NCBI GenBank assembly: GCA_910578175.1
Contig: CAJTPF010000001.1
Span: forward strand, 31,604 to 95,603
Length of the DNA stretch: 64,000 nt
From: an uncultured Lachnospiraceae bacterium
GTDB taxonomy: Bacteria > Bacillota > Clostridia > Lachnospirales > Lachnospiraceae
Direction: 5' to 3'
Below, piece after piece: positions 7,562 to 15,546 of the stretch. The notes beneath the pieces are model-generated. The model saw nothing but the letters and a program-made list of their open reading frames with translations. It did no database searches and was not told where the DNA came from. A program made the translations under genes and the position numbers. Numbering within the stretch: the first letter of the stretch is position 1; the number at the start of each line of letters is the position of its first letter.

Positions 7562-10500
7562 ATGTATCATTGCCATATTCAATTTTATTTATCCGGCCGT
7601 CCGTGCAGAATGTTTGATATCATAAAAGAAACATTACCTCTTGAGCATTTTACACATGGATTTCTGGAGAGTGACAAACCGGAAGGAACACTGGCAGCCC
7701 GGGCAGATGTGATTCTGGCCGATTTGCAGGATATGGATGTAAAGGAAGCATTACGGACGCTGACGGCAGCAAAAAAGAAAGAAGCGGAAATGATTCTGCT
7801 GGCAGATAAGGAACAGATAATGCTTCTGAGAGATGATTTATCGGATATTAAAGACATATGGACGCTGCCGATGTCTGATGAAGAGATAAGATTCCGTTTC
7901 CAGAGGTGGCAGCAGACGTGTAAAATGAGCAAAGATTTCTGGCAGACCAGCCAGTACTTTGAAGCTACCATTAACAATATTCCAAATCTCATCTGGTATA
8001 AAGATAAGGAAGGCATACATGAAAAGGTGAATGACAGTTTCTGCCGGATAGTAAATAAAACCAAACAGCAGGTAGAAGGGCGGGATCATTGTTATATCTG
8101 GGATGTTGACCTCGATGACCCGGAGATGGACGGTTATGCCTGTATGGAATCGGAACTTGAGGTGATCAATAAAAAAAGAACCTGCATATCCGAGGAGACC
8201 GTTAAAACAGGAGACGGTATCCGGCTGCTTACTACATATAAGTCACCGCTGTATGATTTTGACGGCAGCGTAATGGGAACTGTGGGTGTTGCCATTGATA
8301 TCACCCAGGAACGGGCCTATGAAGAAGAGATCATGACAAAAAATCATACATTGGAGACGCTTTTTACTACAATGGATTGCGGAGTCATGTGTCATACAGT
8401 AGACGGTTCACGGATCATCAGCATAAACAGAGCGGCGTTGAAAATCCTTGGATATGAATCTCAGGAAGAACTGATGAAAACGGGATTTAATATGATAGCG
8501 CCGTCAGTTGTGGAAGAGGACAGGGAAAGACTGCGGGAGTGTATCAGAACTCTGAAAAAAGAGGAAGACAGTATCAGTGTGGAATACCGCGTACAGCACA
8601 AAAGCGGGGAAATATTGTATATAGCAGGAAACATTAAACTGTTAAAGGAGAACGGGGAATTTTTCTACCAGCGTTTTCTTCTGGACTGCACCACACAGAA
8701 ACTGCAGGAGGAAAAGAAACAAAAAGAAAACGAGAAGCGGCAGATGGACCTGATCCATGCACTGAGTATTGATTTTAATCTGGTATGTTTCTTTGATCTG
8801 GAAACGGGCAATGGCAGTACGCTGAAAATGGACGACGGGTATGCCGGGGGCCTGGAGTCTGCATTTACTGGCAAAATAGCATTGCAGGAGAGTATGGATT
8901 ATTATATACGGACGTTTGTCTATGAAGAAGACAGGGAAATGATGCGGGAGGCCTGTTCCGCAGAACATCTGAAGAGAGAGTTGTCTGAAAAGAATCTGTA
9001 TTATGTCAGCTATCGGTTATTCAGGGATAATGAGATACAATATTTCCAAATGAAAGCAGTGCGCCCCGGAGCATGGGAGGAAAGTCAGGGGATCGTAATT
9101 GGATTCCGCAGCGTGGATGAGGAAACCCGTAATGAAATGGAGAAAAAAAGTATGCTGCAGGAAGCGCTTTTGCAGGCAAATAAGGCGAATAAGGCAAAGA
9201 GCGTATTTCTTTCCAATATGTCCCATGATATCCGTACCCCGATGAATGCAATCGTAGGGTTTACTTCTCTGGCGATCACCCATATCGATCACAGGGATCA
9301 GGTAGAAGAGTATCTGAAAAAGATCATGTCTTCCGGAAATCATCTGCTGAGCCTGATCAATGACGTTCTGGATATGAGCCGTATTGAAAGCGGTAAAATG
9401 CAGCTGGAAGAGAAACCGTGCAGTCTGCCGGAAATTGTCAATGGTCTGCGGAATATTCTGCAGGCTGATATTAATGCGAAACAGATAGAACTGCTCATCG
9501 AAGCTGTCAGACTGGAGCATGAAGAAATATATTGTGACAAGCTGCGTCTGAATCAGGTGCTTCTGAATCTGCTGAGCAATGCCGTGAAGTATACGAATGC
9601 GGGAGGCAGCGTCAGTCTGGGAATTTCGGAAAAACTTGGAGGATCAGGGGACTGTGCAGAATACGAATTCAGTATTAAAGATACAGGTATCGGTATGAGC
9701 GAAGAATTTGTATCACATATTTTTGAACCCTTTGAGAGGGAAAGAAATTCCACCATCAGCAGAATACAGGGAACCGGACTTGGCATGGCGATCACAAAGA
9801 ATATCGTGGATATGATGCACGGTTTCATTGTGGTAAAGAGCGAGCAGGGGAAAGGTACGGAAGTCAGGGTATCCTTTACTTTTCGCCTTGTTTCCGGAAA
9901 AAAAATGCAGCCGATCCCGAAATATAAAGATTGCAGGGCTTTGGTGGCAGATGAAATTCTTAACAATTGCAACACGGTAGCCGGTATGCTGACCCGTTTT
10001 GGCATGCGGGCGGAACAGGCGTTATCCGGGGATGAAGTAATGCAGAAAACTTTCCGGGCCGCCCAGGATGACGATATTTACGGTGTATATGTCATCGACT
10101 GGCAGATAGCAGGCATGAATAATATGGAACTCATACGGAACCTCCGGAAAGAAACGGGCGATTCGGCTGTGATCTTTATTATGGCAGCAAATGACTGGTC
10201 TGAGGCAGAGGAAGAAGCAAAGACGGCAGGCGTTACGTCATTTTGCAATAAGCCGCTGTTTTTTTCGGAACTATGGAGCCGTTTAAGTAAAACGGCAGGT
10301 AACGGTGAGACGGAGTCGGATGAAAGAAACAATGAGTCGGTAAAAACGAATACAGGGCATATTCTGCTGGCAGAGGATATTGACCTGAATCAGGAAATTG
10401 CCGTGGCTATATTAGGCGAGGCGGGATTTTCCGTGGATGTTGCGGAGAATGGACAGATCGCCGTGGATATGATTAAAGAATCCAGACCGGGATATTATCA

Positions 10501-10729
10501 GCTTGTACTTATGGATATCCAGATGCCGGTGATGAACGGCTATGATGCCACCAGAGAAATCCGTATGCTGGAAGATCCAAAACTATCGTCCATTCCGATT
10601 TTAGCCATGTCCGCCAATGCGTTTGAAGAAGATAAGCGGGAAGCCATGCATTGCGGAATGAACGGCCATATAGCAAAACCTATCGATGTGGATAATTTAT
10701 TAGAAACACTAAATGATATATTAGGTTAA
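7562..10729 (+). CDS. Cytoplasmic hybrid histidine kinase (PAS-HisKA-HATPase-REC-REC), element B cargo
   Basis: A 1055-residue signalling protein without membrane segments. Residues 1-120 look like a degenerate receiver fold. Two PAS-type regions follow (about 130-260 and 265-390; the first contains NNIPNLIWYKDKEG), then a third sensory region. The HisKA phosphoacceptor is in SNMSHDIRTPMNAIVGF. HATPase motifs are LLNLLSNAVKYT, DTGIGM and GTGLGMAIT. The first receiver is divergent but keeps an aspartate in VIDWQIAG. The second has all hallmarks: LLAEDIDLNQ, LVLMDIQMP and the lysine in IAKPID. There is no DNA-binding domain, so the output partner is unknown. It is the only cargo of element B, an unusual passenger for a small recombinase element. 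Confidence 0.92.
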   Translation: MYHCHIQFYLSGRPCRMFDIIKETLPLEHFTHGFLESDKPEGTLAARADVILADLQDMDVKEALRTLTAAKKKEAEMILLADKEQIMLLRDDLSDIKDIWTLPMSDEEIRFRFQRWQQTCKMSKDFWQTSQYFEATINNIPNLIWYKDKEGIHEKVNDSFCRIVNKTKQQVEGRDHCYIWDVDLDDPEMDGYACMESELEVINKKRTCISEETVKTGDGIRLLTTYKSPLYDFDGSVMGTVGVAIDITQERAYEEEIMTKNHTLETLFTTMDCGVMCHTVDGSRIISINRAALKILGYESQEELMKTGFNMIAPSVVEEDRERLRECIRTLKKEEDSISVEYRVQHKSGEILYIAGNIKLLKENGEFFYQRFLLDCTTQKLQEEKKQKENEKRQMDLIHALSIDFNLVCFFDLETGNGSTLKMDDGYAGGLESAFTGKIALQESMDYYIRTFVYEEDREMMREACSAEHLKRELSEKNLYYVSYRLFRDNEIQYFQMKAVRPGAWEESQGIVIGFRSVDEETRNEMEKKSMLQEALLQANKANKAKSVFLSNMSHDIRTPMNAIVGFTSLAITHIDHRDQVEEYLKKIMSSGNHLLSLINDVLDMSRIESGKMQLEEKPCSLPEIVNGLRNILQADINAKQIELLIEAVRLEHEEIYCDKLRLNQVLLNLLSNAVKYTNAGGSVSLGISEKLGGSGDCAEYEFSIKDTGIGMSEEFVSHIFEPFERERNSTISRIQGTGLGMAITKNIVDMMHGFIVVKSEQGKGTEVRVSFTFRLVSGKKMQPIPKYKDCRALVADEILNNCNTVAGMLTRFGMRAEQALSGDEVMQKTFRAAQDDDIYGVYVIDWQIAGMNNMELIRNLRKETGDSAVIFIMAANDWSEAEEEAKTAGVTSFCNKPLFFSELWSRLSKTAGNGETESDERNNESVKTNTGHILLAEDIDLNQEIAVAILGEAGFSVDVAENGQIAVDMIKESRPGYYQLVLMDIQMPVMNGYDATREIRMLEDPKLSSIPILAMSANAFEEDKREAMHCGMNGHIAKPIDVDNLLETLNDILG

Positions 10730-10743
10730 TTCCTGTCTGGCTA

Positions 10744-10766
10744 CGTTAACCTACTTCACTATTCGA
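10744..10766. other. Element B right attachment site
   Basis: The element arm CGTTAACCTACTTCACTA (10744-10761) is followed by TTCGA and then recombinase A codons for D-R-P-A-F. It is the inverted partner of the left arm at 5560-5577. Joining the two arms around TT predicts an attP with symmetric CCnACTTCA and TGAAGTnGG blocks. Confidence 0.7.
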
Positions 10767-12183
10767 CCGCCCGGCATTTAAAGCCATGATTTCCGATATA
10801 GAGGAAAAAAAGATAAATTGTGTGATAGTCAAGGATTTATCCAGATTTGGCCGGGATTATATTGATACCGGAAAATATCTGGAGCGGTATTTCCCGGAGC
10901 ATGAGGTTCGATTTATTTCCATCATGGATCATATTGACAGTAAGATTCATACATATGATATGCTGGTACCCATAAAAAATGTTTTTAATGAGCAGTATGC
11001 AAGAGATATTTCGGGTAAGGTTCATGCCTCCATAGAAACCAAACAGAGAGCCGGAGAATTTATCGGAGCCTTTGCATCCTATGGGTATAAAAAATCACCG
11101 GCCGATAAAAATAAGCTGACGATCGATGCGTATGCAGCGGAAGTGGTACGCAAAGTTTTTCAACTGTATATCAGCGGGTATGGAAAAGTCCGTATTGCCG
11201 GTCTGTTAAATGAGCAGGGAGTTCCGTGCCCGTCAGAATATAAAAAATTAAACGGAGAAAATTACAAAAACGGCAATCGTCTGGAAAGCACTTCTTACTG
11301 GACTTATTCCACGATCCACCGTATGCTTCGGAATCAGATGTATATCGGCAATATGGTACAGGGGAAAAAAATCCGCCAGCTGAAAGGAAAAGTCCGGACC
11401 AGAAGAGAAGAAGAATGGATCGTGGTTGAAAATACCCATCCGGCCATTATTGATGAAGAAACCTGGAAGAAAGCCGCTGAGCTGTTAAAGCGCAGGACAC
11501 GGAATCCGGATTTTTCCGGCAATGAAAATATTTTTGCAGGGTTCCTGAAATGCGGGGACTGCGGCAGGGCATTGGTGAAAAAGGAATGTACCGGTAAGGA
11601 AATCCGGTATTATTGCGGCACTTATGTGCGTTCCGGACGGAAATTCTGTACGCCTCATGCGATCCCGTGTTATGTTCTGGAGAAAATCATACTGGAAGAT
11701 TTAAATACGGTGATACGTCATATGGGAAATCTTTCTGAAGTGGCGGAACAGATCCGGATGACTGCCGGGGAGGTCCGGCAGCCGGAAGACAGGGAGAACG
11801 TCTGGTTCCGGACAGAACTGGAAAAGGTGAGGATGCTGAAAAAAGCTGTTTATGAGGACTATCGGAGTGATTTGATCTCCAGGGAAGAATTTATTTCCTA
11901 TCGTCAGGATTATCTGAAAAAGGAAGAATTACTGATAAAACAGGCAGAGGCAGCAGAGAAAGCCGGGAAATCCCGTATCCGGCCGGATATAAAAGAAAAT
12001 CAATGGGTCAGCCGTCTGTTGGAACTTGGAAGCATTGAAAGGTTAGACAGGGATCTTGTGACGGAAATGGTGCACGAAATTAAGATTCATGAAGATCATT
12101 GTATAAAGATTACATATAATTTTTCTGATGAGCTGCAGTATTTATTTAAAACAATATATTCAGATAACGATAAAAACGGCTGA
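10762..12183 (+). pseudogene. Serine recombinase A, C-terminal part (split by element B)
   Basis: This is the remainder of recombinase A: 473 codons from TTC at 10762, running FDRPAFKAMISD, then KDLSRFGRDYI, a recombinase domain (about 110-250 of the fragment), a zinc ribbon (CGDCG, then YYCGTYVRSGRKFC) and a coiled-coil tail. There are no internal stops or frameshifts, so apart from the insertion the gene is intact. The catalytic serine is on the separate piece at 5378-5560, so any product from the internal ATG at 10786 could not cut DNA. Precise excision of B would make a complete 533-residue enzyme. Confidence 0.88.
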
Positions 12184-12208
12184 TGTTGAATACATCAGCC
12201 GAAATTTT
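12178..12208 (+). terminator. Terminator of recombinase A
   Basis: A perfect 9-bp stem CGGCTGATG/CATCAGCCG with a 7-base loop, followed by AAATTTTT. The stem includes the recombinase A stop codon at 12181-12183. It lies inside element A just before the right att arm. Confidence 0.75.
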
Positions 12209-12220
12209 TCGATCCGCCTA

Positions 12221-12241
12221 CCGCAGTTTACCGGCACCCCA
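12221..12241. other. Element A right attachment site
   Basis: The element arm CCGCAGTTTACCG (12221-12233) and the core CCCCA (12237-12241) lead into the N-terminal deacetylase codons (on the minus strand ...GAC GCC GCC TGG GG). Partner of the left site at 5149-5173. Confidence 0.7.
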
Positions 12242-12448
12242 GGCGGCGTCAAAACTTAATGCCACCACCGGTTTTTCTGTCTGCACGCAATAGATCGGCA
12301 GTTCGCGTTTGGATGTAGTGCTGCTTACGGATATGTCAGCAGGCATATAGATAGAAAAAACACCTATGATTGCCAATACAAATATCCAAAATCCGGCACT
12401 GAATATCAGTCGGTTTAATTGGTTTGAGATATTTTTTCCAAATCCCAT
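12237..12448 (-). pseudogene. Polysaccharide deacetylase, N-terminal part (gene split by insertion)
   Basis: The first 70 codons of the split deacetylase: a basic start (MGFGKNISNQLNRLIF), one membrane segment, then a short extracytoplasmic stretch up to PVVALSFDAAWG, the motif-1 region of NodB-type deacetylases. In this clade the second aspartate of motif 1 is replaced (FDAAW), which I recall as common in clostridial PdaB-like proteins. A ribosome site AAAGGT precedes the ATG. In the present arrangement the frame enters element A and stops after GAGKLR. PdaB-like enzymes act on cortex or spore peptidoglycan in Bacillus, so a sporulation role is inferred from family likeness. Joined to 4576-5154 it gives 261 residues. 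Confidence 0.85.
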
Positions 12449-12474
12449 ATGTTACCTTTAATATCTTTTTATAA

Positions 12475-12483
12475 TATTATATG
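12475..12483 (-). promoter_or_regulatory. Possible mother-cell (sigma-E/K type) -10 upstream of the deacetylase
   Basis: On the minus strand the sequence CATATAATA fits the -10 pattern CATAnnnTA of sigma-E/sigma-K promoters. It ends 26 bases before the deacetylase ATG. I cannot see a convincing -35, and AT-rich sequence gives such matches by chance, so this is a hint only. Confidence 0.3.
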
Positions 12484-12520
12484 AAACCATTGGAAAGAAA
12501 ATGACATTGGAACATAGGGA

Positions 12521-13876
12521 TCAAGTCATTTGCCGGGAAGAAGAATCCGTAGAATCTTCTTCTGAAGAAGTTTCACCGGGTTCTTCCGTGGATTCTGTTT
12601 CAGGATCGGTTTCCGTTTCCATTGGTTTTGTGGTTTCCGATGTGGAAGTGGTTTGCTGTTCCGTAGATTCTTCCGGTACAGTCGTGGTTTCTTTCGGTTT
12701 TTTGGTAGTTTCTTTTGTTGTGGTATCTGTTTCGGCAGTCGTTTCTTTTGGTACTGCAGAAGTGGTCTCTGCCGGTTTTGAAGTTTCAGGCGGAACTGTC
12801 TCCGGAGCCGTTACAGTGAGAATGATCGTTACGGTAGCGCTTCTTCCAAGTAAATCGGTAACCGAAAATGTGACCGGATAGCTGCCCGGCGTATTGATAT
12901 CATAAGAACCGTTTACCATAATGGAGGATGTAATATCGTTTCCGCAGGTATCCGTAGCTGTTACATTGTGTCGGATATCATAATTGCTGCCGGACGGAAT
13001 GGTGACATCGGAAGCCGTGATCGAAGGATTACAGTTGTTCCATGGATTAGCGCTATCCGGGTCGGTAGGGTCCCAGCCTGCAAAAGGACTGTTTTCCGGT
13101 ATTTTGATAACGGATGGCTTGCCCAGAGGTCCCGGACTGCTGGCATCATCATATATGATCACGGTAGTACCGGACGGGCAGTTGTCATGAATCCATTTGG
13201 AATCCTGAACGGTCAGACGGATACAGCCCAGAGAGGCAGGAGACCCTAATTTGTTAAATTCCGCAACTTCCAGCTGGTCTTTGGACGGCCGGTAGCATGG
13301 AACGGAATGGAACAGAATGCCGCCGTATATCCTTGTGGCATATTGGGAATGGGTACCGTCAACCATCAGTCTCCAATTGTATTTGGAGGAGGTGCGGAAA
13401 GTTCCCAAAGGTGTATTATTAATATATTTACCGGTGGAACATGCCATGGCTTTATACGGAACCGTAAACTCTCCGGCCGGATTTTTTGTATAAACGGTAA
13501 CACAGTTTAACAGACGGTTAACCTTGATCAGGTAGGGATATTCCCTGGCCGGCAGAGTGGTCTCCGGTTCTTCGTTTTGGTCTTCCGGTAATGTAAAATC
13601 CATATCGGAAATTATATTGCCGTTTTTATCCGTTACCGGTTCCTGATCCGTGGAAAGCATGGAATCCGTTTCACGGGTCTCCGTATCTGTAGTGGTAAGT
13701 TCCGATTCGGCAGAAAGAGAGCTGCTGCCGGAGGCACTGGTATGGCTGTCCGTGGAATTGGAAGCGGTTTTAACTTTGGCAAGAACCAATATAATGATTC
13801 CAATGAATATAAAAGAAGATGCGATTGCAATGGTGAGCTGTTTGTTTGCTTTCAGTGTTTCAATAAAATGCTTCAT
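12521..13876 (-). CDS. Membrane-anchored L,D-transpeptidase (YkuD) with Ig-like domain
   Basis: A 451-residue protein that would cross-link peptidoglycan stems (3-3 links) outside the membrane. Residues about 14-33 are a membrane anchor, then a Ser/Thr/Glu-rich linker. The YkuD domain covers about 112-248 with the catalytic signature HSVPC...SLGCIRL. A bacterial Ig-like or DUF5011-like domain follows (about 285-358, with SGSNYDIRHNVTATDTCGN). The last 90 residues are low-complexity Thr/Glu/Ser, probably a wall-spanning linker. AAAGGTCAG lies upstream of the ATG. It is encoded directly upstream of the split deacetylase on the same strand, with only 72 bases between them, so both may concern wall or spore peptidoglycan. 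Confidence 0.88.
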   Translation of the reverse strand: MKHFIETLKANKQLTIAIASSFIFIGIIILVLAKVKTASNSTDSHTSASGSSSLSAESELTTTDTETRETDSMLSTDQEPVTDKNGNIISDMDFTLPEDQNEEPETTLPAREYPYLIKVNRLLNCVTVYTKNPAGEFTVPYKAMACSTGKYINNTPLGTFRTSSKYNWRLMVDGTHSQYATRIYGGILFHSVPCYRPSKDQLEVAEFNKLGSPASLGCIRLTVQDSKWIHDNCPSGTTVIIYDDASSPGPLGKPSVIKIPENSPFAGWDPTDPDSANPWNNCNPSITASDVTIPSGSNYDIRHNVTATDTCGNDITSSIMVNGSYDINTPGSYPVTFSVTDLLGRSATVTIILTVTAPETVPPETSKPAETTSAVPKETTAETDTTTKETTKKPKETTTVPEESTEQQTTSTSETTKPMETETDPETESTEEPGETSSEEDSTDSSSRQMT

Positions 13877-14015
13877 CTTAAATGATCTGACCTTTCATAT
13901 TTAGTAAAATTCAGCCGGTCTTTTGGCTGTAGCCGGCAATTTCCATGTTTTTTATGATATAAGGTTTATTGTACAAAATATGAGAAATAAAGACAAGAAA
14001 AATTTTTGTAAACGG

Positions 14016-14044
14016 TTGACAAATTGAGGCAATATTGGTATTCT
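14016..14044 (+). promoter_or_regulatory. glnA promoter
   Basis: TTGACA at 14016-14021, a 17-base spacer and TATTCT at 14039-14044. Transcription would start near 14051, giving an untranslated leader of about 80 bases that contains a terminator-like hairpin. Confidence 0.7.
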
Positions 14045-14058
14045 CTTGTAAGAACAAC

Positions 14059-14093
14059 GGCGTTCCCTGACTGGCAGGAGAATGCCCTTTTTT
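14059..14093 (+). terminator. Leader terminator (attenuator) upstream of glnA
   Basis: An 11-bp stem with one bulged A (GGCGTTCCCTG with CAGGAGAATGCC), loop ACTGG, followed by CTTTTTT. It sits between the promoter and the glnA ribosome site, so read-through would be needed for glnA expression. The loop has A at position 1 and G at position 4, as in ANTAR-recognised loops, but it is five rather than six bases as folded by eye. The ANTAR gene just downstream of glnA is a plausible antiterminator. Confidence 0.65.
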
Positions 14094-14131
14094 ATTTTAA
14101 ATAGAAACTATGATGTGATGGAGGTACAGGG

Positions 14132-15460
14132 ATGAAATACACAAAACAGGAAATCATTGATATGATCAGAGAGGAGGATGTAGAGTTTATCCGTCTTCAG
14201 TTTACGGATATGTTCGGAACCATGAAAAATGTTGCCGTAACCGTCAGCCAGCTGGAAAAAGCGTTAAATAATGAGTGTATGTTTGATGGTTCCTGCATTG
14301 AAGGGTTTGCCAGAATTGAAGAATCAGATATGTATTTATATCCTGATCTTGATACATTTACAATCTTTCCATGGAGACCACAGCAGGGAAAAGTTGCCAG
14401 ATTTATATGCGATATATACAGGCCGGATGGAAAGCCCTTTGAAGGAGATCCAAGATATATATTGAAACGGGTGGTGAAGGAAGCGGAAGCGATGGGATAT
14501 ACATTTGATGCAGGACCGGAGTGTGAATTTTTCCTGTTTCATACCGATGATAACGGGAATCCCACAACACTGTCCCATGAAAAGGCCGGTTATTTTGATC
14601 TTGGTCCGGTAGATCTGGGAGAAAATGCCCGCAGGGATATGGTTTTAAATCTGGAGTCCATGGGATTTGAGGTGGAGTCTTCCCATCATGAAGTGGCGCC
14701 GGCGCAGCATGAAATCGATTTTAAATATTCGGATGCGGTTACAACTGCGGATAATATCATGACATTTAAGCTGGCGGTAAAATCCATTGCCAGGAGACAC
14801 GGTCTGCATGCCACATTTATGCCGAAACCGAAATCCGGTATCAATGGCTCAGGTATGCATATGAATATGTCTCTGAGCAGAGACGGCAGTAATATTTTTT
14901 TTGATGAGAATGATCCCAACAGCCTGAGCAGTGAGGCATATTATTTTATTGCGGGACTGATGAAACATGTCAAGGGAATGACGGTGCTGACCAATCCGCT
15001 GGTAAATTCTTATAAACGTCTGGTACCTGGATATGAAGCTCCGGTTTATATTGCCTGGTCTGCAAAAAGCAGAAGTCCGCTGATCCGTGTTCCGGTATCA
15101 AAAGGGGAAGCAACCAGGATAGAACTCCGCTGTCCGGATGCAGCGGCAAATCCGTACCTGGTTCTGGCCGCCTGTCTGGCTGCAGGACTGGAAGGGATAA
15201 AAAATAAAATGGAACCGCCCCGGAGCGTGGACGGGAATATTTTTGCCATGACGGAAGCAGACAGGGAAGAACTGGGGATCGAAAATCTTCCGCAGAATCT
15301 TTGTGATGCCATTGAGAAGTTTGAACAGGATGAACTGGTTAACAAAGTGGTAGGAGAGCATATTGCGAAAAATTATCTTGACGCCAAGAAAAAAGAGTGG
15401 CAGGAATACCGGGCACAGGTTACGGATTGGGAATTGGAACAATATCTTCATAAGTTCTGA
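14132..15460 (+). CDS. glnA: Glutamine synthetase, type I
   Basis: A 442-residue glutamine synthetase making glutamine from glutamate, ammonia and ATP in the cytosol. The N-terminal beta-grasp domain includes FTDMFGTMKN. Catalytic motifs are FDGSCIEGFARIEESDM, AGPECEFFLF, NGSGMHMNMSLS (nucleotide-binding loop), RLVPGYEAPVYIAWS and RIELRCPDAAANPYL. The C-terminal region lacks the adenylylation tyrosine context of proteobacterial enzymes, as expected in Firmicutes. A GATGGAGG ribosome site precedes the ATG. It is preceded by a strong promoter and a leader terminator and followed 76 bases later by an ANTAR regulator, an arrangement known in clostridia for nitrogen-dependent antitermination. Confidence 0.96.
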   Translation: MKYTKQEIIDMIREEDVEFIRLQFTDMFGTMKNVAVTVSQLEKALNNECMFDGSCIEGFARIEESDMYLYPDLDTFTIFPWRPQQGKVARFICDIYRPDGKPFEGDPRYILKRVVKEAEAMGYTFDAGPECEFFLFHTDDNGNPTTLSHEKAGYFDLGPVDLGENARRDMVLNLESMGFEVESSHHEVAPAQHEIDFKYSDAVTTADNIMTFKLAVKSIARRHGLHATFMPKPKSGINGSGMHMNMSLSRDGSNIFFDENDPNSLSSEAYYFIAGLMKHVKGMTVLTNPLVNSYKRLVPGYEAPVYIAWSAKSRSPLIRVPVSKGEATRIELRCPDAAANPYLVLAACLAAGLEGIKNKMEPPRSVDGNIFAMTEADREELGIENLPQNLCDAIEKFEQDELVNKVVGEHIAKNYLDAKKKEWQEYRAQVTDWELEQYLHKF

Positions 15461-15495
15461 TCGTTAACGAATGTATGTGACCGGAGGTGATTTGT

Positions 15496-15546
15496 TTGAA
15501 AAAGAACTTCAGATCTTTGTTTAGCGCTGCGGAGGGATGGGCATGA
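15496..15546 (+). CDS. Possible 16-codon leader ORF before the ANTAR gene
   Basis: TTG at 15496 follows a very strong ribosome site GGAGGTGAT (15483-15491). The ORF LKKNFRSLFSAAEGWA ends with TGA overlapping the second in-frame ATG of the ANTAR gene. It could couple translation of the regulator. It is too short to support as a gene on its own, but the ribosome site is better than that of the ANTAR gene. Confidence 0.25.
   Translation: MKKNFRSLFSAAEGWA

Larger units (their letters stand above)
5558..10763 (+). mobile_element. Element B: 5.2-kb serine-recombinase element carrying a hybrid histidine kinase
   Basis: This element is inserted in recombinase gene A. Contents from left: serine recombinase B (minus strand, its 3' end 46 bases from the left boundary), a TnpW-like small gene, and on the plus strand a hybrid histidine kinase that ends 32 bases before the right boundary. 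The ends carry imperfect inverted repeats and share a TT core. There are no conjugation or phage structural genes, so it would need to be mobilised in trans for transfer between cells, but it encodes what is needed for its own excision. Confidence 0.85.
5150..12241 (+). mobile_element. Element A: serine-recombinase intervening element inside the deacetylase gene
   Basis: The element is bounded by the directly repeated 5-base core CCCCA (5150-5154 and 12237-12241). Just inside lie imperfect inverted repeats: CGGTAACTTGCGG at 5161-5173 and CCGCAGTTTACCG at 12221-12233 (11 of 13 matching when one is reverse-complemented). Its own content is a 40-codon ORF and a large serine recombinase whose stop is 53 bases from the right end. 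It is itself interrupted by element B; without B it would be about 1.9 kb. There is no conjugation, replication or phage gene. Precise removal leaving one core copy restores the deacetylase frame. Confidence 0.85.

Noticed and set aside
5556..10763. Element B junctions as an assembly chimera
   Set aside because: Both boundaries show matching inverted arms and a shared TT core, and the flanks restore a conserved protein motif; a random misjoin would not do this. Read support should still be checked.
5150..12241. Insertion as a prophage or conjugative element
   Set aside because: No terminase, capsid, relaxase, coupling protein or replication gene is present; all contents are recombinases, small accessory ORFs and one kinase.
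12501..12881. 126-codon plus-strand ORF rich in Val and Ser
   Set aside because: It is the antisense image of the Thr/Glu/Ser-rich tail of the L,D-transpeptidase.
13950..14060. First hexaloop hairpin of a classical two-stem ANTAR RNA motif upstream of the glnA terminator
   Set aside because: A TTG/CAA mini-stem with a TAAGAA loop is present at about 14046-14057, but it straddles the predicted transcription start and is too weak to call.
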